The notes under the pieces: generated by a model
Database searches by the model: none
Told to the model about the DNA's origin: nothing
The model's input: the letters and a program-made list of their open reading frames with translations, nothing else
Origin: Geosiphon pyriformis
Lineage: Eukaryota; Glomeromycota; Glomeromycetes; Archaeosporales; Geosiphonaceae
Assembly (NCBI GenBank): GCA_016748015.1
Contig: JAAOMT010000519.1
Span: 57,906 to 121,905 of the forward strand
DNA length: 64,000 nt
Direction of reading: 5' to 3'
In this document: positions 1 to 12,251 of the stretch, in pieces
How the letters are laid out: each line of letters begins with the position of its first letter
Position numbering within the stretch: the stretch's first letter is position 1
Position numbers and translations under genes: made by a program

Positions 1-1322
1 AATACTTTAAAATCGAATCAATGAAAAAACTAAATCTAATCAATTTTCCTACCATGATTCATGAAAATTTTTTCCATTAAAAGAAGTTTATTTACTATAT
101 AAAAGGTTCTTGTTTCAATTTATAATATCTGAAATGTATCAAATATATATTTACATGCTTTTAAAAAATCTTTTTTTAATCAATTTTAATTTCCATGCAT
201 ATTACCTATTATTTTCACTTGGCTTTTTGACAACTATTCAATCCTAATTAATTTTCAATTCAGAATTTTGAAATGTCATCGTATCATTAAAAAATTCCCA
301 AAACCAGCTATTTATCTTTTAATCAATCAATCAATCAATCACTCAATCATAGTGGGCTTTTAAATAAAAATTAAATTTTTGTTCTTTTGCCAAGTGGATT
401 TTTGATATTAAAATCGCTGCAATACAAAACCCGTGAAAGCAAAACAACCGACGAACTAAATTGGGAGACGAACCTTTCCAATTTTGCGAATCCGGATATT
501 TTTAAATACACGTTGGTTTGTAGTTTTTGTATTTGTACATGTATTTGTGAAACGATCGTATTTGATCTCAAGATGATTGTGTCTACCATTTCAAAAAAGG
601 TTAGTAAATATTTATTATAAAATGCCGATTACCGATATCAAATAGATATCAAATAGATCTCCTGCTTTAATTTCAGTGAGAAATAAAAGTACTTTCAATT
701 GGCTAAAAAAAGAAAAATGAATCCTTTAAACGTCGTCAAAGTTTTCATGACAACATTTTTTCCCAAATATTAATCTTAAACTATTTCAATTATTGATATA
801 TTATCTTTATTAGATCATTTTTCACACAACTTATATCAAAAAGTCATTTTAGACTTTTTGAATTTCGATTTGCAAAGATCATTTAAAAAATAAGTGTATT
901 AATCCTTGTTTGAGAAATTTGATCAAATACACACACACTATACAAAAAGATGAAATTAGCAATAATGAAATGAATAATTTTATTTTTTACAAATAATTAA
1001 AGCCAAAGAAAAACTTTAATATTTTTATTTAGATCCTATTACTCATTTATTATCGGTTAAATCTTGCACAAACACCAAACAAAAATTTATTGACAAAAAC
1101 AAAAATATGAAAAATATCAACTTTTAATTTTCTCATGCCCTCTTTTAACTCTATTTGTTGGTTGGTTGGTTGGTTCATTCGTTCTTCAAATTTGAAAGTA
1201 AATCAAAAGTAGTTAGCGCGTCTAATTTCCCCCAAAAAATTTCAACATTATAAATGGTTTTGATGAAATTTTCCGTATTTTTAATCTGAACTAGAAATTT
1301 TTTGCTCAATATTTATTTTATA
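1..1322. other. AT-rich upstream region, no confident gene
   Basis: Mostly AT-rich sequence with an ATCA tetranucleotide run near 321-349 and a GTTG run near 1157-1175. Between about 370 and 620 the base composition is less AT-rich and both strands stay open for about 70 codons. A short ATG-initiated piece ends at a GTTAGT donor near 600, but no continuing exon could be matched, so no gene is called. A TATAAA at 1249-1254 lies 69 bases before the lipase start and is a plausible promoter element. Confidence 0.4.
1249..1254 (+). promoter_or_regulatory. TATA-like element before lipase 1
   Basis: TATAAA lies 69 bases upstream of the ATG at 1323. Position is plausible for a core promoter, but such words are frequent in DNA this AT-rich. 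Confidence 0.25.
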
Positions 1323-2902
1323 ATGATCAAAAATAAGGCTGGAAAATTTGAGAAATTTTGTTGGATACCACTTATTGTTTTTTTGTCATTTCTAATAGCT
1401 CCAATAGAATTTCAAGCACTACTTCATCAAACATCAATTAATGAACATCAAGCATCCATGAATAGAACACTTTTTTTTCCGCACTTTACTCATCATTCGA
1501 GTCTAGTTTTCAAACGAAATTTTACGGAAAGTGAACAATTTCTAATATCTACAAGTAAAGGCTTTGGATCAGCAGGACCCGAACCTCCAAAAAAGAAACT
1601 GGTCACCAATTGGTCTTTAATTCATTTTCTGTCTTTAATGTCAGGATGGGCTAATGTTCCATATTGCTTCGATAAAGAAAAATGGAAGGGCCTGGAATTA
1701 GATTTCCCGAATGTAACAGGTTAGTAATAGTCTTTTTGAAATTTCAGAAGGTTACTATTTATTCAAATTTAAGGTTAAATCCGGGACTTATGGAATGGAT
1801 TGCAAAACTCATTGTCTTTCGACCCTTGGAAGCTGGATTTGTTCTTGGATTCGATGATAGCAAACCAAATGGTTCAATTATAGGTTTTTTTCGAGGCAGG
1901 TCAACTATTCTCGCAAAACTTTAGTTTCTATCCGCTAATACTTTGTTTGCTTCTTCTTCTTCTTATTGAACAAAGTCCTGTTTTATTATTTTATTTTCAA
2001 AAACCAGGCCCAGATATCAAAAAAAATGAATGGGGGCCACATAAATTTCAAGATGATATTCCTCAGAGACATCGTCAATGGAAATGGTCACCAGAATGGC
2101 GTGCAGCTGTAATCACTTGGCCAGTTATAAATGCTGCAAAGGCAAAGATTGAACTCTTGTCTCAACAACTTGATGATGAAAAAGTGAATTTGTATTTTGT
2201 TGGACATGGAGTGGGAGGAAGTAACTAATGATGAATAACCTTTTTTTTCAATATTTTGTGTTGATTGGTTTAATGTTCTAATAAAGATTTATTTTTGATT
2301 TAAACTCAAAGTTTACGCCGCTTATCTTGCCGTGGTTCTAGCTCAATTAAGAGAACAAAATGATATCATTATGCTTATGAAAAGATTCAAAATTTTTGTC
2401 ATCACCTATGGTCAACCTCGTTTCGGTAACAATGCTGCGGTGAAAATTGTAAACCGTTTTATAGATGAAAAAGCTTTAAGAATTTATCGTGTCACTCATG
2501 CCAATGATTATTTTCCACATCATCCGAGTCCTAAAATTGTCAATAAAATAAGTAATCGGTATTGGCATACTGAGCGGGAATATTGGATTCCGGATTCAGC
2601 TTGTGATTGCTCTGATGGAAAAGTTGATAAGAACTACAAGTTGTTTGATTGTGCTGGGTTTCATGAAAAGGACCCTAACGGCTATGGGGAGAATAAGGTT
2701 GGTATTGTATGAATTTTTTAATACTCTTTTTGATTAATTACGCAAATCAAAAAAAAAATTTTTTCTGATATATGGATCGTAACATAATGAGTAGCAGTGT
2801 AATTTGGGGACAGATGGATCAGGAGAATCAGCTCATTATGGACCATATTTTGGGACTACCTTTGGTGATTGTCAAAAATTTGGTTTTACTAAAGAATCAT
2901 AA
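1323..2902 (+). CDS. Class 3 lipase-like alpha/beta hydrolase, nucleophile serine replaced
   Basis: Five exons inferred: 1323-1712, 1748-1895, 2008-2220, 2312-2697, 2795-2902, giving 414 residues. The start ATG at 1323 opens a lysine-rich N-terminus and a hydrophobic stretch (WIPLIVFLSFLIAPIEF), a signal peptide or anchor, so a secreted or membrane-bound protein is likely. Lipase_3 landmarks follow in order: IIGFFRGP (oxyanion region), the nucleophile elbow, ITYGQPRFGN, NDYFPHHP (catalytic Asp) and WHTEREYWIP (catalytic His), then a Cys-containing tail ending HYGPYFG. The elbow reads GHGVGG where active lipases have GHSLGG, so the usual Ser is Gly; Asp and His are kept. Seen: the motifs. Known: class 3 lipases hydrolyse acylglycerols through Ser-Asp-His. 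Inferred: this copy is non-hydrolytic or uses another mechanism. Intron 1 (35 nt) and the GC-AG intron 2 are unusual and need RNA support. A paralogue lies at 60830. Confidence 0.8.
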
Positions 2903-3619
2903 GTTTCGCTTCTTATTCAAAATTGTTCACATATGCGATCTAATAATTCACTCACTAAATTAATTTCAAATCAATATGTTACAAGAGAAGAAAATAAGCT
3001 TCCATGACAAAAATTTAGAAAATTCAATAAAATTTCGTTCATGGAAAATGCTTAGCAAAGTGAAAAGACGCAAATTGTGAAATCTCTATAATTCGGAATC
3101 GAAATTGAACTTCAAAAAATCTGATGTGAAACAATATAAAATGCGAATTAACAAAAAAAAATTATACTGGATTTGACAAGAATGGCGAAAATTTAAAGGA
3201 TAAACTTGTTTGAATGTGATTTAATTGTATAAGATTTCAATGGTAATATGCTAGAACAAAGTTTCAAAATCAAATTATTATTAATATTCTTTGATAACAA
3301 TTTTATTAAAAATTCGTGACTTCTAAAAACTATTATAGGACAAAATTATTAATATTATATTTATTTATTTATTCATTCCTCAGCTCTTTTTTTTAATATA
3401 TTTGTAAAATTTTAATGATTTTCCAGAAAAATATCTTACTATTGTTAAATTTTCCTATTAAGTTGATGAAAATTTCAAGAATTTTAAATAAAAATTTCTT
3501 AAATAGTTTCTAATTTTTCTTTGATAATAACATTTAGTTAATAATTCGTTTTTAAGTTATTTATTTTAATTTCAAAAACTTCAAAATAATTTATCATTTA
3601 ATTTAAATCTTTATTAAAG

Positions 3620-3684
<65 letters not shown>

Positions 3685-4449
3685 TATTGTTTACCTTTTT
3701 TTTTATTAATTTATATAAACTTTAATTTTTTTAAGAGAATTTTTTGTATATGTTTTTGGAAAAATAAATATATATTTTTTTTTTAATATTATTAAAAATT
3801 AAGGTTGAAAAATAATTTAATTAAAAAGAAGTTAGAAAACTACATTTTTTTTAAAATTTATCTTTTCATTCTTTGATATCAAGAGGGTGGCTGATCACGT
3901 GTGATGAAACTTATTTTTCAGTTTGTGCGCTGTGGTATAATGAAAAGAAAAAATATCAAAATTTTATTTATAGTAACTTAATTATGTAATATACATATTA
4001 ATGAAATTTTATAATTTTGTATATAAAAATATTTTTGTAAGGTTTTGATAAATCGCAATAATATAATAATATAACAAATATAATAAATTGCCAAAATTAA
4101 TACTCAATTTGGCAAAATATTTTTATATTAATCATTGTGGTTTTATAATAAATATTTATGAGCAAATTTAACTTTGAATTATGTCAATTAAATAATGAGG
4201 TTTTTTTTTTTACGATACTGCCTTTTGTTACCACCATTTTTGAAGAAAAAATTAAATTACTTTCCTTTAATCTCCTTACAGTCATTGATCTTTGATTGGT
4301 TCATCAATCAAAGTTGACAAAATGGATTGATGCTTTATTTTTTGTGTCTTCGTGTTGTCATCATGATTTTATTCCTCACCAGGAAAAAAGATAAAACCCA
4401 TGAAACTTTACTCTTTCTAAAGATCCATCCTCATATTTTGTTGAAAAAA
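2903..4449. other. Intergenic, AT-rich
   Basis: Separates the lipase-like gene from the BTB gene. It contains a long TTA trinucleotide run at about 3621-3680 and otherwise only AT-rich sequence. I see no coding region. Confidence 0.6.
3621..3680. repeat. TTA trinucleotide microsatellite
   Basis: About 20 nearly perfect TTA units in intergenic DNA. Confidence 0.9.
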
Positions 4450-5319
4450 ATGACTAACATAAGCTCAAAACATTACTATGAGGATGGTGATATTTTGCTT
4501 ATCGTAGAAAATGTCTCATTTCGGGTACATCGCCTTATACTTTCACTCGCCTCACCAGTCTTTAAAGATATCTTTACTCTCTCCACTGTATCAAAAGATA
4601 AATTAATCCCCGAAATCGAGCTCAAAGGTGATTCAGTCATCCATTTTGAACTGTTATTGGATTATATCTATCCTGCCTCGTTTGCATCTTTGGAATGGCT
4701 CACAGTGGTAGATTTCCTGAAACTCGGCGACAAATATTTAATCGAGAGTGTAAAAATCTTTGCAGATCAATTTTTGAAATTGGCTTATCAAAATAACCCG
4801 CTAGATGCTTTTCTCTTGGCTGATAAATATTCGTTGACTGTTGCCTTTAAGGAATCATCTAAGCTCGTTTTTGAAACTCTATCCAATTGTGCTACAAAAT
4901 CCACATTTCGCTTGCTTTCGGGCAAAACAAAGGCAAAGGTTTTCGAGACATTTTGGAGATATGAGCAATTTCTTCGCAACCTTGCAACCCAAGGTATTTA
5001 TCCAAAATATAGCAACCATTCCTGTAGAGATAAAAAGCACTCTTGGAGAATGTTAGCAGAGAAACATGATGAGGAAGCCAATATAGAACTTAAAAAGCGA
5101 ATCATTCAAACCCTTTCCTCCCCTGATAGTAAACCGTCTAATGTTTGGGACATATTGACCAAAGATTATTGCCAAAGCGATGATAGGTTCAAAAATTGCT
5201 ATGCTTTTAAAAATGTAATATTACAACAGCTTTATGGATTCGAGAATTATCAGCCCTTGGAATTAAAAGAGTCTCCAAAGAAAATGTATCTTTATGTTCA
5301 GCTTACAGACATACATTAA
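4450..5319 (+). CDS. BTB/POZ domain protein
   Basis: Single exon, 289 residues from the ATG at 4450. An in-frame ATG at 4330 would add 40 residues, but family members begin shortly before the D-G-D-I-L-L-I-V strand, so 4450 is preferred. The BTB fold spans about residues 11-108: DGDILLIV, then VHRLILSLASPVFKDIF, then the FELLLDYIYP strand/helix and a helical tail with FLKLGDKYLIESV. The rest (110-289) is helical and has no domain I recognise; there is no kelch, MATH or TLD region. BTB domains mediate dimerisation and often act as Cul3 adaptors, so a substrate-adaptor role is an inference. The gene is convergent with the glucosidase II beta gene. It could also be one of the many lineage-specific BTB copies with no assigned role. 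Confidence 0.85.
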   Translation: MTNISSKHYYEDGDILLIVENVSFRVHRLILSLASPVFKDIFTLSTVSKDKLIPEIELKGDSVIHFELLLDYIYPASFASLEWLTVVDFLKLGDKYLIESVKIFADQFLKLAYQNNPLDAFLLADKYSLTVAFKESSKLVFETLSNCATKSTFRLLSGKTKAKVFETFWRYEQFLRNLATQGIYPKYSNHSCRDKKHSWRMLAEKHDEEANIELKKRIIQTLSSPDSKPSNVWDILTKDYCQSDDRFKNCYAFKNVILQQLYGFENYQPLELKESPKKMYLYVQLTDIH

Positions 5320-5919
5320 ACAATTTGGAAAAGAGGATTTGAAATTTCTCTATTCAACTATGCATACTATCTTTGCTTTTTTCCTTTTTGCATATCTTCC
5401 ATTGAAAAAAGCTATATAATAAATATTTTGGTTTTTGCTATTGACTTAATACATGTAGAATTATGTTTTCGCCATCTGATCTATTTTTAGATGTTCTCAT
5501 AGCATTGATTGAAATAACAAGCTCACACAATTTCAAAAGTAGAAATAACTAAAGCCTTTCAATTTTTCAAGATTCAAGGTTTTGTTTTCACTTTCATCTT
5601 CAAAAATGGGACCGCTTTTACTCGATTCAGGTTGAAAATACCTGCTAAATGAATCAAGATAAAAGGCATTTTTAGCTTCCCTTAAGAGGAAAATGAACTG
5701 TATATTGAATTCTTGAAGTTTAAACCGACGCCCATAGTACCTATTCACGTGATAGCATTAAAACTATGTGCAGCTCAATTCTCATCTAACTGGCAATAAT
5801 ATGAGTTATTAGTTTTCTATCAGGTAAAAAAAAACTATCTCAGAAAACGTGTAAAACACGCTATTTCTTTTTCAATTTTGGAAACCTCATAAAATCTATT
5901 TCACCAAATTTTACAGATT
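5320..5919. other. Convergent intergenic spacer with a coding-like minus-strand frame
   Basis: Six hundred bases between the ends of the BTB gene and the glucosidase II beta gene. A minus-strand frame (about 5533-5748) encodes around 70 residues with ordinary amino-acid composition, but it lacks an ATG start and I cannot connect it to other exons. It may be part of a small gene or chance. Confidence 0.3.
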
Positions 5920-8794
5920 TTATAACTCTTGATGTTCTGCATTGGTATTTTTCGATTTTTTATCAAAAGGTGAATCAGGACATACAGCCGGTGTATTCAT
6001 CTTCATCATATACTCGCATTTCTCGGGTTCCGTCACTGAGGTAATTTTGTTCTCGAGGCCACATTCAAATATAACCTTTAAGTTTATTCATTAATAGGAT
6101 GAATTTATTAATAGGTATAGTTTTGAAAAAATTTTCTTATCCAAACACATACCTTGAGAGATCTTTCCGGCCCATTCCAACATCTCTGTCCATTTTCATA
6201 AATTTGAGAAAGATAATATTCGGGGTGATCAGAAGAATCAGCACCAGTCCATCGTGAAAATGAGCTGTGACAAATTTTATATGAGGTCAAGTGAATATTG
6301 GTTTCAGTTGGTAGAAAATCAAGAGTACTTACCCCAAATTAGTTCCCGAATAATCTTGTGCACTCTTTTGTGTCCCTTTATCGAATAAACATAGGGTATA
6401 TGTGTAACTATCATCGGAAATCAAGGAGTTGAGAATATAAAAAATATCATTCAAAATTAATTTTCATTTTCAAAGTTATAATTCGTGAAACTAAAAATTA
6501 GACATACTCTCCACTAAGGTAATCGAAACATTGACCATCTAACTTTATCCATTCATTTTGACGTCCAAAATCGCGTTCGAGTTTCCCATTTATTTCGTCA
6601 ATTCGCTTCTCCATATCCCGTTGTTCAGTTTCGGCAGATTTATGGGCTTCACGTGCTTTGTTTACTTCTGAGATTAAAAATGATGCATTTGAATTGGTCA
6701 GAGAATTCAGGCTATCGTTAGTTTTAACTATCTGAAATCATTTCCAGAAATGACCAAGAATTTCCTATACCTTTGGATTGTCCATATTTGAAAGAATCGT
6801 CTGTCTTTTGATATTGTTCAGAGCTCAGGGAAAACTTGATAATATTGTCCAAACCAAATGTTTCCAAGAATCCATTCAAAGTGCTTTTAATCGCATCAGA
6901 TATTATGTCCCAATATGATGATTCTATAGGCAAAAAATGTGTCAGGCTTTAATTTGTATTGAAAAGTTGAAACAAAAAGCATTTTCCCGCAGAGCTCTAT
7001 TAACCCAAAGAACAATCTTTAAATACCATCTGCTGTAGGAAGAGATCCCTGCAGCTGCTTTGCCTTGATTTCCGCATCATTAATAGTGTCTTTTTCTTCT
7101 TCATCGTCATCATTTTCGTCATCTTGATCCTCATCACCTTTTTCCTCATCATCAGACTCATCTTGTCTTGAGCCCTTTTCTTCTTCAAACTCTTTTAAAA
7201 ATTCATCGTACCCAGAAATAGCAGTTTTCACCGCCATATCATGATAATTTTGATTATGATCTTGTTTGAGATCACGTAAAATTTTCAACAAAGTATCAAT
7301 CTGGTCACGATATTTTTGAGATTGTTGAGTGAGTTTTGTAATTCGTTGTTTCAGAGCGCGAGATCGGTTTTCTTGGATTTTTTGGAAAGTTTAGAGAAAA
7401 GAAATGATGAAGAATGATTGAAAGAACAAATATAGCTATAAAAACGGCTTAAGACTATAAGGTGCTTACCACGTTCTTTTTTTGTATCTTGTCTTAATAT
7501 TCGGTCCTTCTCCTCCGCCTTCTCCAAAACCTCTTTTCATTACGTTCAAAGTGCGGCTAGATAAATTAAAAAATTCCTAGCAGCATCAAAATTTCTGAAC
7601 TTGTGATGTTTCAACTCGAACCTTTCCTTTCTTGAACCCTTTGCTTCGCTGCCGTGAGCTCAATTAAAAGTCTTTCCAGATCAGCTTGCCACTCAAATCT
7701 TTTTTGCCTGCCAAATTCTATATAATCTTTTTTGATCTCTCCCCCCTAACAAATAGATAGATTTTACATATCAATAAGCTGTGAATATATAATACAAGAA
7801 AATTTCAACGAAAAAGATCAACCTTTGTTTGTAATCTTTCTAACTCTTTCAGCCGCTGACGATGCTGGATACCAAGTTGCTTACAAGTGTTTGGGCATGA
7901 TACTTGACCATCAAATTCGTCTGAACCGTCACAGCATTCCGATTCTTTAATAGTGAACAAAATTTAAAAGAATTGGAATGGCAAAATGAATGGGTAGTAG
8001 TTTATAGGAAGGTGAGCATAAGATGAAGCTAATCGGTGATATAAAATTTCTCAAATAATTCACAACCTCATATGAAATAATCCTAAATCTTAAAAATACG
8101 TACCACAAATTCCATCATTCACTCGTGATGCTTCAATGTATGCCGGGATATGACCTCTGTTCTGACAAAAAAATCGACTATTCAGGCAAGCCGAAGTGCC
8201 TAAATTTCATTCAAGAAAAATTTTGGAAGGAATATTCCAGTAAAATAATAATCCCAAAAGGCTTGTTAACTTGATCTTATAATTGTGCTTTGAAAATCTA
8301 GTTTGAAAATAAAAGGAACATTCAAATACCTGGTTCATCAGATCCATCTGTGCAATCACAAAAATCATCATTAATCGCTTCCCATGGTATTTTCGCAGAA
8401 CCATCAAGACACTCCCAATACGCTGGTGACTCGGGGGTGCGTTTATAGAGGTCTGCCCCTGATCGTAACGTTTATGGGTGATTCATCATTATTGAATTAT
8501 TCCAGTTTCAGAGAGCGTATAAAATAAAAATAATTTAACTTTCAATGTATTTCCCAGTCCACAATTAATCTAAAGTTAAAACATACTTGACTTTGCTATG
8601 CCTTTTGGTTTAGTATTATCGTTTTGATTACTTTTCGTGGGAGGAATTTCTTGGGCTTCAACTTCGAAAAGACGGCATAAAAACGAGCAAAATAAAAGCA
8701 TGATCCAGATTGAGGAAACTTTATAGGGAAAATTTGAAAAACGTTTTCCACATCCTGGTTGCCATAATTCATTTTGATTTTTAATAAACTTCAT
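5920..8794 (-). CDS. Glucosidase II beta subunit (PRKCSH type)
   Basis: Twelve exons join into 600 residues with every phase consistent: 8794-8587, 8458-8330, 8199-8104, 7944-7823, 7745-7622, 7532-7470, 7371-7027, 6923-6771, 6727-6508, 6407-6333, 6264-6153, 6075-5920. Order: hydrophobic signal segment (WIMLLFCSFLCRL; the internal Met33 would give a more typical signal peptide); two LDL-receptor-A-like Cys modules (DDFCDCTDGSDEPG and ECCDGSDEFDGQVSC); long coiled coil; acidic Glu/Asp stretch in exon 7; C-terminal MRH domain with GQCFDYLSGE, GQRCWNGPERS and EPEKCEY, the mannose-binding signature. The protein ends HQEL, close to the HDEL/KDEL ER-retrieval signal. Known role: regulatory subunit that holds the glucosidase II alpha subunit in the ER and presents glucose-trimmed N-glycans for the calnexin cycle. 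Intron 8 is only 43 nt. No lesion was found. Identity is strong. Confidence 0.93.
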
Positions 8795-11700
8795 GATTGT
8801 AGAGGTTTTTTTTTAAGAAATGAAATCAAAATGTGTTATAAAAATTTCATTGGTTGGAAACATAAACGTGAATAAAGAGCTTGAAAATATCGGCGATATT
8901 CTGATTCGGAATCTTGAAAAAAAGTCATACAAAATAAAAATTTTTGGCCAATTTGTTCATCTCGGCTCAGGAATCAAGAATCAGGGATTAGGAATATAAT
9001 GCATTAACTTATTGGCACTTAGCATTGTAGTCATCTGTATCGTCATTTATTTTCGGTAGCTGCAACGACGACTAACAGCTAATCTTTCCTGTATAGCAAT
9101 TAGTTCTGCACTCCTGAAAATCAGTGATGCCGGAATTTGAAAGGCTTCCGGTTACCGGCGGAATCGGAAATAATGATCAGTGGTACAAGCAAAATTCGAT
9201 TAGCACGTCAAATCATCAAAAATTATCTAAAAGATATTGAAATCAAGATTTTAACAACCATTTTAAAATTTATTTTAGTTTAATCGAAAGGTGGTCAACT
9301 GCCAAATAGCAAGAATTTAAAGAAAGAGATTACAAGATGCATCTTGCTATAAATATAATTTCAAGTTTTTTCTGCACTATGTTAGATTAATCACAAATTA
9401 GGCAGTTGAGGAATTAGAATGCACGTATGTGTTAAGGAATCTAGTTAATGGACAGATTAAATAAAACCAAAACTGGAGATTACGAGCGTTATAATTGATT
9501 AGAAAAATCATGAATGACCAAAATGAGCAGGCTGCTTGGGTTATCGAAAAGTCAAGTTTTACGAGATCTCACAAAATAACGTGAATTTAATTATAAGCGT
9601 AAGCATTCGAATTTGACGAGAACAGGATAGTGAGCACAAACTCTGACGTCTTTGCTATAGTTAAAATTTTAAGAAATGAACCGAAACAGTACACTGCAAG
9701 TTTTCAATTTAGGAAATCTGAATTAACAACTTTTTTGGGGAGGGAAAGATCTGATAACCCCCTTTCATTGTGAAAATAAAGAAAAGGATTGAAAATTTCG
9801 GTATTAATGAAAATATAAAGCTATGTCTGAAAATAATAGACATAAAGCAAAAGCTTATCTATTTCGAGATCTTTTCAAGTTCACGACCTTACTCTTTTTT
9901 AAACAGTCATAGCAACATTATAATATGAACCCATCTTATGACTTTTCATTCCTTTCTTCAGAGAAGCGTTGAAAAAATTCACAGACTTTATTGATTGACT
10001 TTTATTCAAAATTGGTGCATAAATCTTTCAGAAATTCAATCAAAAGAGTCTTATAATCTGTTGATCGATGATAATTAAGTCATATTCGATATTTGGGAAT
10101 TATAAAAAGCTGAATTATATTATTGCTGCTCGCTGTATAGAAGCAAAACAAAGATTTGCTGACATAAATATCTCAAAATCGCTAGGGAACGAACCCAAAA
10201 TTAGAATAATGCACTGATCTATCGTTGCCGTCCTCATTGCATAGAGAAACTAAAATAAAACGAGTTTAAATGTTTATATTGGTGAAAAGTAGTTGCACTG
10301 AATTTCACAGGAAAAGGATATATTAATGAAAACTTGATCTATCTTATGCAATAAATTCTGAAACAATCTACTCTTTAATAATAATAATAATAATAATTAT
10401 GATTATTATTAATTTGAGGATTTTGAGCCTTGAGTTGTTTGTTTAATATATATACATGAGTTTGAAAGTTATGATAGACAAATTAATTTGAAATAAAAAG
10501 CATAATTATTTAATTTAAAATCACAAAATATAAAATTTCAACTATTTTTTGTTTGCAGCATGATACAAATAATCAACCATGATTATGTCAAAAAGAGTCA
10601 AGTTCTTTAGCACATTTTTTACAAGCATTAAACCACTTTGCTGCTCGAAATATTATTATGCCACAGACTATTTGGCAATGACTTTGATTATGTCTTAGCA
10701 AACCAATATAATTATAAAATCGGGATCAAAAAGGTTAGAATTATAATTTATGTTTAAAAATAGTAACTCTAAAATTAAAAAAGTACACTAATTTTCATGA
10801 TTTCCACACATTGTGAATGTCCATAATGCTTATCTTAGAACTAATTTTTGCGCTCGTATTTATAGTCGCTATCATGAGGATGAATTAATTACTTTCCTTT
10901 TTTAGAGGATTGCATATACTTATATTTTATTTTCAAAAGCTCCTTGAATTCCTTTTTGTTTGGAATTTCTTAGAAAAATGAAAAACTGCAGCAAAAGTTT
11001 GTCCCATATATACACCAACTTTATTATGCACAATAGCTTACAATGCTGTGCGCGTTTTAAATCCTCTTCATGTGGAAAATTCTTTGGAAGAAAAATTTGT
11101 AATATATTCAGAAATCATTGGTATTTTGGATACGATCCTATTAAAGCATGTTATATCCTCGAAAAAGGGGCTATCTATAATTCATCCTTTTAATTTGAGT
11201 TGTAAAATAAAAATTGTAAATTTTAGATTCAAAATTTATTATCTAATGTATCAAGAAAATTGAACTTACTAACTAGAATTTCTAGAAACTTTTAAATTAC
11301 CTTCTTCGAAATCTCGTTTTTAGGGTTTTTCCATCTTTCTGGGCCAGTAGGTTGCAAACCACAATATGAAATTCTATTTTAACCTTAATTTTTTTTAATT
11401 ACCCAATTCTCATAATCAAAGGCACTATGTGAGATTTTAAAACGGTCAAAATCTCTTGACATTTTCTGAAACTTTCTTCCAAAAACAATATAATTTAAAG
11501 TTTAAAAACTGCAGTCTTACCACTGGAACGCATCGAATAGGTCCATTTTTTCAAGTCACTTTTTAAAGAGTCATGATATTCAATGCGCATTTGAAACATG
11601 GAAAGCTACCTATAAATTAACTAAAATATTTTCAGAAGGCAATAATTTTCATACATTCAAATTTTCAAAAAGGAATAGTTTAGAACCTCTGATTACGTTG

Positions 11701-12251
11701 AAAAGGTCACAGGGCGCAATTTAGGCCTATAATAGGTTGGAAAAATGAAGAAAACTGTCCATTGGAAGGTTATCCCTATTAGATATTACTATTAAAGGTT
11801 GCTTTTCATAATTCTTTTGCATTTTATACCTTTTATACCAATTCAAAATCTGATCATGATGATGAAAGAACATCAATGCAGGGATCCCACAACGAAAAAG
11901 TTTGATACGGATGTTACGTCATTGAAGATCCTTCCTTATTCATTTTTTGTTTGCTGGGACAGCTTTTCTTTTTTGTTATTGTTCGCCAAGCTTTTGAGTA
12001 AGACAAAAAAAAAATCAAATATTTCCCCACCTGGAAAAAGGTTTGTGTCACTTCACATCAATTTCGCGACTTTTTTGTTCAGTTTGCTTTTTTTCGGTAA
12101 TTGATTATCATGCTGCATGGTTTAGTAAAAAAAAATTGCAGAAAAGGACCAGGGTCTCTGTAAGAATTTCTTCTCTTAGGTGCTTCAATTTTCAAATTTG
12201 TTCTCTGTTGCGCTTTTTTTCGCGATATTTCAAATTTCGATTTGACAAATT
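8795..12251. other. Unassigned region with coding-like pieces
   Basis: About 3.5 kb with base composition closer to genes than to deserts but no family I recognise. Between 8.8 and 10.9 kb both strands are crowded with stops. At 10980-11263 the plus strand stays open for about 90 codons but has no ATG start. At 11280-11599 the minus strand shows an ATG (11599) followed by 26 coding-like codons and a GTAAGA donor, then two more short open pieces, which looks like a small multi-exon gene or a decayed one. I could not build a consistent model, so no CDS is called. Confidence 0.3.

Noticed and set aside
4327-4449. N-terminal hydrophobic extension of the BTB protein
   Set aside because: The in-frame ATG at 4330 would add a membrane-like segment not seen in the family; the ATG at 4450 fits the BTB start.
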